Below, piece after piece: positions 1 to 6,866 of a stretch of DNA of 9,091 nt (its first letter is position 1; every line of letters begins with the position of its first letter). Source of the stretch: Deinococcus sp. (GTDB lineage: Bacteria > Deinococcota > Deinococci > JACQHA01); the NCBI GenBank assembly GCA_016199255.1, contig JACQHA010000250.1, positions 1-9,091 of the forward strand, written 5' to 3'. Both the position numbers and the translations under genes were made by a program. The notes beneath the pieces are model-generated. The model did no database searches and was not told the origin of the DNA. It saw only the letters and a program-made list of their open reading frames with translations.

Positions 1-1004
1 ATGAAGGCGTCACTGGCCAGGCAGGGCCGATCCAGGGCATGGACCAGGCGTTTGCCATCAGCCAGCAGCTGGCGCCTTTGCTCTTGGGCCATGATCCCCT
101 GGCTACTGAGCGCATCTGGGACCGGCTCTACCGCTTCATGGTGCATGGCCGCAAAGGGGTGGTGATGCAGGCTATCAGTGTGGTGGATTGCGCCCTGTGG
201 GACCTGAAAGGGAAGTGGGCTGGGGTCCCGGTCTACCGCCTGCTAGGTGGGCCTACCCGGGAGACCATTCCGGCCTATGCCAGCGCTTTAGGCTACTCGC
301 TGGAGCCGGAACTGGTGCGGGAGCGGGTAAAGGAGATCGTGGCCCAAGGCTATCGGGCCACCAAGTGGTTCCCCCGGCACGGCCCGGCTGATGGGCCAGA
401 AGGTATTGCCAAGAACCTGGAGTTGGTGCGCACCTTGCGCGAGGCAGCAGGCCCAGGTGTGGACATTATGCTGGACTGCTGGATGAGCTGGGATGTGCCC
501 TACACCATCCAGATGGCCCGGCGCTTAGAAGAATATCAACCCCGCTGGATTGAGGAGCCGGTACTGCCCGATAAAATCGAGCAGTGTGCCGAGATCCGGC
601 GCAATGTGCGCATTCCCATTGCTACCGGGGAGCACGAGTACACCCGCTGGGGCTTGAAAGCGCTCATGGACGCGAAGGTGGCTGACGTGCTGCAGCCCGA
701 TGTGTTCTGGGCTGGGGGGATCTCCGAGACCATGAAGATCTGCGCCCTGGCCTCGGCCTATGACCTGGTGGTGATTCCCCATGGCCATTCAGTGCCGGCC
801 ACGGTACACATCATTGCCGCCCAGCCGGTGGCCACCTGCCCGTTGCTGGAGTATTTGATTAAGTGGAACGAGGTCAACCAGTTCTTCTTCAAGAATCCCA
901 TCAAGCCCGTGGGCGGGAGCGTGACGCTGCCCACCGGGCCCGGCATGGGCGTGGAGCTGGACGAAGATAGAATCGAGAGCCGGCTGGAGGTGAAGTTTAA
1001 GTAA
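1..1004 (+). CDS. Enolase-superfamily (MR subgroup) sugar-acid dehydratase, L-rhamnonate dehydratase-like; 5' end outside window
   Basis: The reading frame is open from the left edge (first full codon at base 3) to TAA at 1002-1004, so the true start lies upstream. About 333 residues are visible, against roughly 400 for the family, so the N-terminal capping domain is partly missing. Numbering from the Met codon at base 39, the barrel residues of the mandelate racemase subgroup are present: metal ligands Asp146 (MLDCWMSWDV), Glu172/173 (WIEEPV) and Glu198 (ATGEHEYTR), Asp221 (LQPDVFWAGG), and catalytic His248 (IPHGHSV). The DCWMS, GEH, QPD-W-GG and PHG-S strings and the KNPI tail match rhamnonate dehydratase better than mandelate racemase or muconate cycloisomerase. 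The expected reaction is Mg-dependent dehydration of an acid sugar to a 2-keto-3-deoxy acid in the cytoplasm. The family is secure. The substrate is not, because specificity loops lie in the missing part and no sugar-catabolic neighbour is visible. Confidence 0.87.
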   Translation, partial: EGVTGQAGPIQGMDQAFAISQQLAPLLLGHDPLATERIWDRLYRFMVHGRKGVVMQAISVVDCALWDLKGKWAGVPVYRLLGGPTRETIPAYASALGYSLEPELVRERVKEIVAQGYRATKWFPRHGPADGPEGIAKNLELVRTLREAAGPGVDIMLDCWMSWDVPYTIQMARRLEEYQPRWIEEPVLPDKIEQCAEIRRNVRIPIATGEHEYTRWGLKALMDAKVADVLQPDVFWAGGISETMKICALASAYDLVVIPHGHSVPATVHIIAAQPVATCPLLEYLIKWNEVNQFFFKNPIKPVGGSVTLPTGPGMGVELDEDRIESRLEVKFK

Positions 1005-1014
1005 GCTCCCGGAT

Positions 1015-1061
1015 CAGGCTCAGCCTGGTGTAGGCCACCTGGCATCCTGAATGCCTCCGGT
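1015..1061. repeat. Small inverted repeats between dehydratase and DUF59 genes
   Basis: The 102-bp gap between the first two genes holds a perfect 13-base inverted repeat, CAGGCT-C-AGCCTG (1015-1027). A second stem follows, GGCAT-CCTGA-ATGCC (1041-1055), which ACC (1037-1039) and GGT (1059-1061) can extend across unequal bulges. Neither stem is followed by a T run, so neither is a standard intrinsic terminator. They may be a weak or factor-assisted 3' end of the upstream gene, or may have no function. Confidence 0.3.
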
Positions 1062-1076
1062 GACTGGTGGGGCATG

Positions 1077-1082
1077 TATAAT
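1077..1082 (+). promoter_or_regulatory. -10 promoter box (TATAAT) for the DUF59 gene
   Basis: This is a perfect TATAAT, preceded directly by TG, 24 bp upstream of the GTG start at 1107. It predicts transcription starting near 1089 and a leader of about 18 nt, which would carry the Shine-Dalgarno GGGGGTGA (1093-1100). I see no good -35 hexamer at 16-19 bp spacing. Confidence 0.5.
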
Positions 1083-1106
1083 TGCCCTAGCTGGGGGTGA
1101 TGTAGT

Positions 1107-1415
1107 GTGACTAGCGAAGACATTCTGAACGCGCTGCGGGTGGTGCATGACCCAGAGATCCCGGTGAATGTCGTGGACTTGGGGCTGGTGTACGAGGCCG
1201 AGATCAGTGAGGGCCGGGTGGATGTCAAGATGACCCTGACCTCCATGGGCTGTCCGGTAATGGACCAGTTGAAGCAAGACGCTGAGCTGGCCATCCTGGG
1301 AGTGCCGGGGGTGCAGGAGGCCCATGTGGAGTTTGTCTGGTCTCCGGCCTGGAATAAGGACATGGTCACCGAGCAGGGCAAGCGCATGTTGCGCATGTAC
1401 GGCTACCCGGTGTGA
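1107..1415 (+). CDS. MIP18/DUF59 family (PaaD-like) metal-sulfur cluster assembly protein
   Basis: This 102-residue protein is a complete single-domain DUF59 protein. The conserved signature DPEIPVNVVDLGLVY spans residues 15-29. The second family motif, LTSMGCPVMDQL, contains the conserved Cys49. The family includes SufT, the eukaryotic Fe-S targeting factor MIP18/CIA2 and PaaD of phenylacetyl-CoA epoxidase; small stand-alone members are generally linked to Fe-S cluster maturation or delivery. No paa or suf genes are in view, so a general role in Fe-S assembly is the best inference, and MoaA further along is one possible Fe-S client among many. The start is GTG, supported by GGGGGTGA ending 6 nt upstream. 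The gene has its own TATAAT box. Its last 13 bp overlap the 3' end of aroA on the other strand. Confidence 0.88.
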   Translation: MTSEDILNALRVVHDPEIPVNVVDLGLVYEAEISEGRVDVKMTLTSMGCPVMDQLKQDAELAILGVPGVQEAHVEFVWSPAWNKDMVTEQGKRMLRMYGYPV

Positions 1416-2701
1416 TTGGCCAAGCTCTCCAGCACCTGGAAGAATTCAGGAAAGGTTTTGCTGACGCAGCCTGGATGGTGGATCACCACCCCTCTCTGGC
1501 GCAGCCCCACTAGCGCCAGCGCCATGGCCATGCGGTGGTCATCGTAGGTTTCAATTTCCGCGCCGCGCAGCGGCCCGGGGAAAATGACCAGGTAGTCCGG
1601 CCCTTCTTCCACTTTAGCGCCCAGCTTGCTAAGTTCAGTGGCCAGCGCCGAGAGCCGGTCGGTTTCTTTAATGCGCAGGTTAGGCACGCGCTCTAAGCGA
1701 GTCGGCCCCTGGGCGAACAGCGCCACCGCCGCCAAAGTTTGGGTTTGGTCAGGCAGGGCGTTGAGGTCGAAAGTGCCGCCGCGTAGCGGCGCTTCTGATG
1801 GCCGGCGCACTTCCACCCAGTTCGCTCCCCAGTGCACCTGGCAGCCCATGCGCTCCAGCACATCAGCTAAATGTATGTCGCCCTGGGCGGAGCGCTGGCC
1901 CACGTTGCTAATGCGGCAGCGGCCGCCCACAATGGCTGCTGCCGCCAGGAAATAGCCTGCGGCTGAGGCGTCGCCTTCCACAGTGTAGTCGCGGCCCTGG
2001 TAGCGCCGGCCCGGCTCTGGCTGGAACCACTGGTACGCGCGGCGCTGCACTGGCACGCCAAAGTCTCGCATGACCGCCAGGGTCAGGTCCACGTAGGGCT
2101 TGGACTGCAGCTCGCCGGTGACCTGGATCTGGAGAGGCTCCCTGGCGTAGGGAGAGGCTAGCAACAGCGCCGATAGGTACTGGCTGGACTGGGAGCCGTC
2201 TACGGTGACAGTTCCTCCTGGCAGCCCGCTGGCTTCCATCACCACTGGGGGGCAGCCGTTCTCGAACTCGCTGCGGGCCGCAATGCCCAGCTGCCCTAGG
2301 GCAGTGAGCAAATCGCCAATGGGCCGCTGGCGCATGCGCTCCGTGCCGTCTAGCCGGAACCAGCCGTGCCCTAGAGTCAGGGCTGCAGTAAGGAAGCGCA
2401 TGGCGGTGCCAGCATTGCCCACAAACAAGTCTGCCCTGGCGGCGGGAATGATGCCATCAGTGCCGGTAACGTGGCAGGTTTGCTGTGGCGCATCAGCTGC
2501 CACGGTCATGCCTAGCTTCCCTAGACCATCAATCATGTAGCGGGTATCGTCGGCAAACAGGCAGTGGCGGAGCACGCTGGAGCCCTGGGCCAGCGCCGCG
2601 GCCAATAGGGCCCGGTTGGTGATACTCTTGGAGCCGGGCACTGCCAGCTTAGCATCCAGCGGCCCGCACTGGGCAATGGCCAGGCGCTCTGGGAGCGACA
2701 T
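1403..2701 (-). CDS. aroA: 3-phosphoshikimate 1-carboxyvinyltransferase (EPSP synthase)
   Basis: The product transfers the enolpyruvyl group of PEP to shikimate-3-phosphate, the sixth step of the shikimate pathway, in the cytoplasm. At 432 residues it is full length (E. coli 427) and resembles the E. coli class I enzyme throughout. Visible motifs are PGSKSITNRALL with Lys25 (E. coli Lys22), GNAGTAMR at 95-102, QRPIGDLL at 125-132, DGSQSSQYLSALLL at 168-181, SKPYVDLTL at 200-208, EGDASAAGYFLAAAA at 242-256, LPDQ with the catalytic base Asp318 (E. coli Asp313), RIKETDRL with Glu346 (E. coli Glu341), YDDHRMAMA at 386-394 and KTFPEFF at 415-421. Residue 103, following GNAGTAMR, is Phe where E. 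coli has Pro101. The ATG at 2701 is the only in-frame start: a TGA lies six codons upstream and no Shine-Dalgarno is present. A CATAAT box just upstream suggests a leaderless message. No other aro genes are nearby. Confidence 0.96.
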   Translation of the reverse strand: MSLPERLAIAQCGPLDAKLAVPGSKSITNRALLAAALAQGSSVLRHCLFADDTRYMIDGLGKLGMTVAADAPQQTCHVTGTDGIIPAARADLFVGNAGTAMRFLTAALTLGHGWFRLDGTERMRQRPIGDLLTALGQLGIAARSEFENGCPPVVMEASGLPGGTVTVDGSQSSQYLSALLLASPYAREPLQIQVTGELQSKPYVDLTLAVMRDFGVPVQRRAYQWFQPEPGRRYQGRDYTVEGDASAAGYFLAAAAIVGGRCRISNVGQRSAQGDIHLADVLERMGCQVHWGANWVEVRRPSEAPLRGGTFDLNALPDQTQTLAAVALFAQGPTRLERVPNLRIKETDRLSALATELSKLGAKVEEGPDYLVIFPGPLRGAEIETYDDHRMAMALALVGLRQRGVVIHHPGCVSKTFPEFFQVLESLANHTG

Positions 2702-2707
2702 AGTGCC

Positions 2708-2713
2708 ATTATG
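2708..2713 (-). promoter_or_regulatory. Candidate -10 box (CATAAT) for a leaderless aroA transcript
   Basis: Read on the minus strand, CATAAT lies only six bases before the aroA ATG (bases 2706-2702 plus the flanking base at 2707 separate them). Transcription would then start at or within a base or two of the initiation codon. The lack of any purine-rich Shine-Dalgarno fits this. No clear -35 hexamer is seen near 2731-2736, so the call rests on the -10 sequence and the geometry. Confidence 0.4.
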
Positions 2714-2750
2714 TGGTCAAAGGGAAGGCGGTGGGTAGTAGGGGGGTGGT

Positions 2751-4907
2751 ATGAGGCAGTGGCACAAGCCGCTATTGGCATTAGTAGTCATTGGCCTGGC
2801 AGTGCTGTGGGTGACTTCAGTGGACCTGCCAGCGCCGGCGCGCACTTTATTTATGCGCCAAGGCGGCGCTGCCCCGGGCCGCACTGCCCCCTCCGGTCCC
2901 TGGACTAGCGGGGCGAAAGAAGGCGTGGGCACCGCTTATACCTACGATGCTCCCGGGCCGCAGTCGCGGGTGTGGTTCACTTTGGCTAACGGCGCCGTCA
3001 CCGACGTGCTCTACCCCACAGTAGAGCAGGGCAACGTGCGGGAGCTGACTTATTTAGTATCTGATGGCCGGAGCTTCGTGCACCGGGAAGCTGACCTGGA
3101 GCGGCAGGTAGCGTACATCGACCGGCGTGCTCTGGCATACCGGATCACGCTTACTGACCCGGCAGGCCGCTACCGGCTGGTGAAAGAAGTGCTCACTGAT
3201 CCGGCGGCTGACGTGCTTCTCGTGGACACCAGCTTCCAGGTGTTGCAAAGAGTCCCAGGGGACTACCAGCTCTATGCCTACTTGACGCCCCGGCTCCAGA
3301 ACGGCGGCCGGGACGATGTGGGGGGAATTGACCTGGAGCAGATGGTAGTTTACGCTGCCGACGACGACGTGCACCTGGCGCTGGCGGCCAATGTTCCCTG
3401 GCTCAGGGCTTCCGTAGGCTACTCGCCCTTTGGCATCCCCTGTCGCGTTCCCGACGCCTCAGATGGCCTGGCGGACCTGTTGTGCCCTGGGGATTATGCT
3501 GGCGGCCAGCAGTACCTTATGGACTGGCAGTACGACACCATCGCCCGGCCGGGGCGCCTGGGTTTCACCATCCAGCTCCCTGCTGACCGGCGGCACACCC
3601 TGGCCTTGGGCCTGGGCGGTTCCCGCCAGGTGGCAGTAGAGGCGGTGCATGCCAGCTTGCGGCGTGGCTTTGGGGTTATTAAGGCCGATTACCTGGCTGG
3701 CTGGCAGCGCTATGTGGCCAGCCTGGAGCAGCTCAGTGGCGTGCCGGACCTCTACTACCAGTCGGCCATGATGATGAAGGCCCATGAAGACAAGACCTAC
3801 CGCGGCGCCCTGGTGGCGTCGCTAGCAGTACCCTGGGGGGAGCGGGCGGCGGACACTGAAAATGGCTACCGCAAAGTGTGGGGCCGGGATCTCTATCACG
3901 CTACCCTGGCGCTGTTCCTGGCCGGCGACCGGAGCACTATGGCTGACGTGCTCCGCTACCTGGATGAGCGCCAGCAGCGGGCTGATGGCTCCTTCCCCCA
4001 GAACTCCTACCTTGATGGCCGGCAGCAGTGGAGCTCTACCCAGATGGACGAAATTGCCGACGCCATTTTGCTGGCCTGGTGGGCTGGCGCCAGCGAGCGC
4101 TATGCGTCACTGGTGCGCCCGGCGGCCGAATATCTTTTGGCCCATGGCCCCCAGACCCCCCAGGAGCGCTGGGAGGAGAACGGCGGCTACTCGCCGGCCA
4201 CGCTGGCGGCGGAAATAGCCGGACTGGTGGCTGCGGCGGAGCTGGCCACCCAGGCGGGGGACCCAGAGGCGGCGGAACGTTACCTGGCCGCGGCTGATGA
4301 ATGGGCGGCGAACATTGAGGCCTGGACGTTCACCACCACTGGCCCCTCTGGCCAGGGCCGCTACTACCTGCGGATCACGGCTAGTGGCCAGCCGGACGCG
4401 GCACAGAATATGACCATTGCCAATGGCGGCGGCACCCACGACCAGCGGCAGATTGTGGACCAGAGCTTCTTAGAGCTGGTGCGCTTGGGGGTGCGCTCAC
4501 CCCGGGACCCTCACGTGGTGCAGACCCTGCCGGTCATTGATGCCCAGCTGCGCATCGAAACTCCAGGCGGCCCCAGCTTCTACCGCTACAATTTCGATGG
4601 CTATGGCAATGACCAGCGCCAGAGCAAGGGCCGGCTGTGGACGCTGCTCACTGCCGAGCGGGGGATGTATGAGCTGGCGGCGGGAAACCCTACCGGGGCC
4701 CGCCAGATGCTGCAGGCCCTGGACTACTTTGCCAACGCTGGCGGCCTGCTGCCGGAGCAGGTGTTTGAGGACACCGGGCGGGGTACTGGCTCGGCCACGC
4801 CCCTGGCCTGGAGCCATGGGGAGTACCTGATCCTGACCCACTCGCTTTTAGCCGGCCGCCCCCTGGACCAGCCGGCGCCAGTGTACCAGCGCTACGCAGC
4901 GCGCTGA
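2751..4907 (+). CDS. Secreted or membrane-anchored GH15 glucoamylase/glucodextranase-like glycoside hydrolase
   Basis: The 718-residue product has the architecture of prokaryotic GH15 enzymes. Residues 7-24 are a hydrophobic export segment, with an A-x-A site at 28-30 that could be cleaved. Residues ~55-310 form a glucodextranase-N-type beta-sandwich, starting at GVGTAYTYDAPGPQSRVWFTL and including VTDVLYPTV. Residues ~325-700 form the (alpha/alpha)6 catalytic domain. Catalytic-domain motifs are GYRKVWGRDLYHATLALFLAGD (372-393), RADGSFPQN (410-418), RWEENGGYSPATLA (473-486), where Glu475/476 is the likely general acid, and PLAWSHGEYL (684-693), where Glu691 is the likely base. The family releases glucose from non-reducing ends of starch, maltodextrin or dextran by inversion. 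Which linkage this enzyme prefers cannot be read here. Cys231 and Cys245 could form a disulfide outside the cell. The ATG is preceded by GGGGGGTGG one base upstream, an unusually close Shine-Dalgarno. There is no carbohydrate-binding module and no sugar transporter nearby. Confidence 0.9.
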   Translation: MRQWHKPLLALVVIGLAVLWVTSVDLPAPARTLFMRQGGAAPGRTAPSGPWTSGAKEGVGTAYTYDAPGPQSRVWFTLANGAVTDVLYPTVEQGNVRELTYLVSDGRSFVHREADLERQVAYIDRRALAYRITLTDPAGRYRLVKEVLTDPAADVLLVDTSFQVLQRVPGDYQLYAYLTPRLQNGGRDDVGGIDLEQMVVYAADDDVHLALAANVPWLRASVGYSPFGIPCRVPDASDGLADLLCPGDYAGGQQYLMDWQYDTIARPGRLGFTIQLPADRRHTLALGLGGSRQVAVEAVHASLRRGFGVIKADYLAGWQRYVASLEQLSGVPDLYYQSAMMMKAHEDKTYRGALVASLAVPWGERAADTENGYRKVWGRDLYHATLALFLAGDRSTMADVLRYLDERQQRADGSFPQNSYLDGRQQWSSTQMDEIADAILLAWWAGASERYASLVRPAAEYLLAHGPQTPQERWEENGGYSPATLAAEIAGLVAAAELATQAGDPEAAERYLAAADEWAANIEAWTFTTTGPSGQGRYYLRITASGQPDAAQNMTIANGGGTHDQRQIVDQSFLELVRLGVRSPRDPHVVQTLPVIDAQLRIETPGGPSFYRYNFDGYGNDQRQSKGRLWTLLTAERGMYELAAGNPTGARQMLQALDYFANAGGLLPEQVFEDTGRGTGSATPLAWSHGEYLILTHSLLAGRPLDQPAPVYQRYAAR

Positions 4908-4921
4908 GGTGGCGAGCATCC

Positions 4922-4952
4922 TTGAACTAAACAGCATCATTTAGGGTATAGT
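4922..4952 (+). promoter_or_regulatory. Candidate promoter for moaA, with inverted repeat in the spacer
   Basis: TTGAAC (4922-4927) and TATAGT (4947-4952) are separated by 19 bp, slightly longer than the ideal 17. They lie in the 85-bp gap after the GH15 gene and 40 bp before the moaA ATG. The spacer holds a perfect inverted repeat CTAAA-N8-TTTAG (4927-4944), which could be an operator or chance. No terminator for the upstream gene is visible, so read-through is possible. Confidence 0.45.
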
Positions 4953-4992
4953 AAGGGCGTTATGTTCTGCCGGTGATAACGGTGGTGAGCTG

Positions 4993-6036
4993 ATGACGGT
5001 GGGGGACAGTATGACCGCAGACGGAGCAAAGGCGCTCTACGACGGCTTTGGGCGCCATATCAACTACCTGCGCCTCTCGCTCACTGACCACTGCAACCTG
5101 CGTTGCGTGTACTGCATGCCGCTGCACGTGCCGGCGTTTGTCCCTCAGCCCGACCTGCTCACTGAGGAAGAGATCGAGCTGGTAGCCCAGGCGGCGGTAG
5201 GGGTGGGTTTCACTAAATTCCGCCTTACTGGTGGTGAGCCGACGCTGCGGCCAGAGGTGGTATCTATTGTGCGCCGCTTAGCCCACATCCCTGGGCTGGG
5301 AGACCTGGCCATGACCACCAACGGCCTCTTGCTGCCGCAGCTAGCCAAGGACCTGGCGGCGGCCGGGCTGCGCCGGGTGAACATCCACTTGGATACCCTG
5401 CATCCCGAACGCCTGCCGCAAATCATGCGCTGGGGGACACTGAAGCGCATCTGGGCTGGCATTGAAGCTGCCGAAGCTGCGGGGTTGGTGCCTATTAAGC
5501 TCAATGCCGTAGTGACTAGGGGCTTTAACGACACTGACGTGGTGGACCTGGCTCGGCTCACGCTGGAGCGCGACTGGCACGTGCGCTTCATTGAGCTGAT
5601 GCCCTTGGGCAATGACCAGTGCGGCCAGCTCTCCCGGGAGCGCTTCGTGTCTAATGTAGAGACCTGCCGGCGCATTATGAAGGCGCTGGGCCCCCTTACC
5701 CCGCTGCCCAACCAGAACCCCTCAGACGAATCCAAGAACTATCGCCTGCCTCGTGCCCGGGGCGTGGTAGGCTTCATTAGCCCGGTGAGCGAGCCGTACT
5801 GCGGCAGCTGCAACCGTATGCGCCTGACGGCTGATGGCAAGTTCCACCTGTGCCTGCTCAACGACGATGAGCTGGACGTGAAGGCGGCGATTCGCAGCGG
5901 TGGCGGCATGGCAGCGGTGCAGGCCGTTTTGAGCCGGGCGGTGGCCCTGAAACCCACTGGCCATCACCTGATCCAGCAGGTGCTGGTGGAGGGCGCCTCT
6001 ACTGAGCAGCGCCACATGTTCCAGATTGGCGGGTGA
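4993..6036 (+). CDS. moaA: GTP 3',8-cyclase, radical SAM enzyme of molybdenum cofactor synthesis
   Basis: MoaA converts GTP to 3',8-cyclo-7,8-dihydro-GTP, which MoaC turns into cyclic pyranopterin phosphate; it is cytoplasmic and oxygen-sensitive. The 347-residue product carries the radical-SAM cluster motif C34-x3-C38-x2-C41 (CNLRCVYC), the SAM-binding LTGGEPTLR (78-86), and the second 4Fe-4S site C270-x2-C273-x13-C287 (CGSCNRMRL...HLCL). The arginines in CNRMR correspond to GTP-contacting positions in characterised MoaA. It ends in the Gly-Gly tail (QIGG) needed for catalysis. The family serine in V-N-V-S-x-D is His132 here (VNIHLDTLHPER). The first ATG (4993) follows GGTGGTGAG by 3 nt. A second in-frame ATG at 5011 follows GGGGGAC and gives an N terminus closer to E. 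coli MoaA, so the start is uncertain by 6 residues. No other moa, mog or molybdoenzyme genes are adjacent. Confidence 0.95.
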   Translation: MTVGDSMTADGAKALYDGFGRHINYLRLSLTDHCNLRCVYCMPLHVPAFVPQPDLLTEEEIELVAQAAVGVGFTKFRLTGGEPTLRPEVVSIVRRLAHIPGLGDLAMTTNGLLLPQLAKDLAAAGLRRVNIHLDTLHPERLPQIMRWGTLKRIWAGIEAAEAAGLVPIKLNAVVTRGFNDTDVVDLARLTLERDWHVRFIELMPLGNDQCGQLSRERFVSNVETCRRIMKALGPLTPLPNQNPSDESKNYRLPRARGVVGFISPVSEPYCGSCNRMRLTADGKFHLCLLNDDELDVKAAIRSGGGMAAVQAVLSRAVALKPTGHHLIQQVLVEGASTEQRHMFQIGG

Positions 6037-6053
6037 GCTGCGGCTCGTATAGG
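6026..6053 (+). promoter_or_regulatory. Possible promoter for the membrane-protein gene
   Basis: TTGGCG (6026-6031), inside the last codons of moaA, and TATAGG (6048-6053) are spaced by 16 bp. They would give a leader of about 60 nt before the ATG at 6120. The match is moderate, and co-transcription with moaA across the 83-bp gap is equally possible. Confidence 0.25.
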
Positions 6054-6080
6054 AATACACCCAGCTGAAACCCGCTCTCA

Positions 6081-6103
6081 GTAGCCAGGTGGCGCCGTGC
6101 TAC
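6081..6103 (+). repeat. Hairpin-forming inverted repeat upstream of the membrane-protein gene
   Basis: GTAGC (6081-6085) pairs with GCTAC (6099-6103). After a small internal loop, GGT (6088-6090) can pair with GCC (6094-6096). The stem ends 16 bp before the ATG at 6120, with no T run after it, so it is more likely a leader structure or chance than a terminator. Confidence 0.25.
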
Positions 6104-6119
6104 CATCAGCCGGGGCCTT

Positions 6120-6863
6120 ATGCGCATCGCGCTCACGGTTTTCCGGGTGTTTTTGGTGGTGCTGCTGGTGCTGTGCATCCTGGCCCAGATTGTGGTGCTG
6201 GGGGCGCAGCGCCAGGTGGCGCCGGGAGGACTGCGGGATTTAGCCCTCTACGCCTATTTGCTCCAGCTGGTGCGCGATGGCGTGATTCCCGCTGATTTGG
6301 CAGTGTTCGTCCTGGGTATTATTGCCCTGCTCTGCGTCCTGCCGTTTCTGGGCCGGGCTGATGCTGAGCCGGCGGCGCCAGAGTTTGTGGTGGCCCTGGA
6401 GAGCGACACAGTGCGGCGGCCCACTGGAGTTTATCAGCACCTGCGGGAAGGAGGCTGGGCCTGGGAGGCGTTTTTCCTGGGCTTTTTGTGGTACTTCCTG
6501 CACCGCCTCCCCGGGCGGGGGCTCTATGCGCTGGGGGTGTTTCTCCTGCTGACCGCTGGCCTACTACTGGGGGAAGTGCTCTTCCAAGATGTGCTGCCCC
6601 TGGCCCCCACCCCCCTGGTGTTGAAAGCCGACACCCCGGGGGCTACGGTGACTGTAAGTGACGTGCTGGACTACTTGTGGCGCCGGGGCTGGCTGAGCTG
6701 GCTAGTAGTGGGGGTGTCTATTGGCTGGTTTGCCCGGCGCCGCTACTATCTGGTCCAGCTCCGGCGGCTAGAGCTGCCGCGGCCGGTGGTGGTCAAGCAG
6801 CGGCCGCTCAAGGAGCGGCGGCGCAGCCTGGCCCAGGAGCTAGAGGATCTGACGCGGCGCTAA
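6120..6863 (+). CDS. Unrecognised multi-pass membrane protein
   Basis: I do not recognise this 247-residue protein. Four hydrophobic stretches look membrane-spanning: about residues 5-28, 57-77, 134-153 and 191-206. A shorter aromatic-rich stretch at 113-127 (WAWEAFFLGFLWYFL) could be a fifth segment or lie in the membrane surface. Between segments lie an acidic loop (80-95) and a 36-residue region (155-190) that would face one side. The C terminus (207-247) is strongly basic, with repeated Arg clusters and a possible short amphipathic helix (ERRRSLAQELEDLTRR), probably cytoplasmic by the positive-inside rule. There are no catalytic or metal-binding motifs. The Shine-Dalgarno is weak (GGGG at 6112-6115). 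The gene is 83 bp downstream of moaA and its TAA is 3 bp from the convergent stop of the LytM-SPOR gene. The even codon pattern and clear topology support a real gene, but its function is unknown. Confidence 0.72.
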   Translation: MRIALTVFRVFLVVLLVLCILAQIVVLGAQRQVAPGGLRDLALYAYLLQLVRDGVIPADLAVFVLGIIALLCVLPFLGRADAEPAAPEFVVALESDTVRRPTGVYQHLREGGWAWEAFFLGFLWYFLHRLPGRGLYALGVFLLLTAGLLLGEVLFQDVLPLAPTPLVLKADTPGATVTVSDVLDYLWRRGWLSWLVVGVSIGWFARRRYYLVQLRRLELPRPVVVKQRPLKERRRSLAQELEDLTRR

Positions 6864-6866
6864 GCT

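Noticed and set aside
1015..1027. The CAGGCT-C-AGCCTG palindrome as an intrinsic terminator
   Set aside because: The one-base loop is sterically poor and no T run follows.
758..1396. Open frame on the - strand across the dehydratase end and the DUF59 gene
   Set aside because: It runs antisense to two genes with clear family motifs and itself shows no domain; a high-GC shadow frame.
4908..4992. Moco riboswitch upstream of moaA
   Set aside because: The 85-bp gap is too short for the known Moco RNA motif and shows no matching set of stems.
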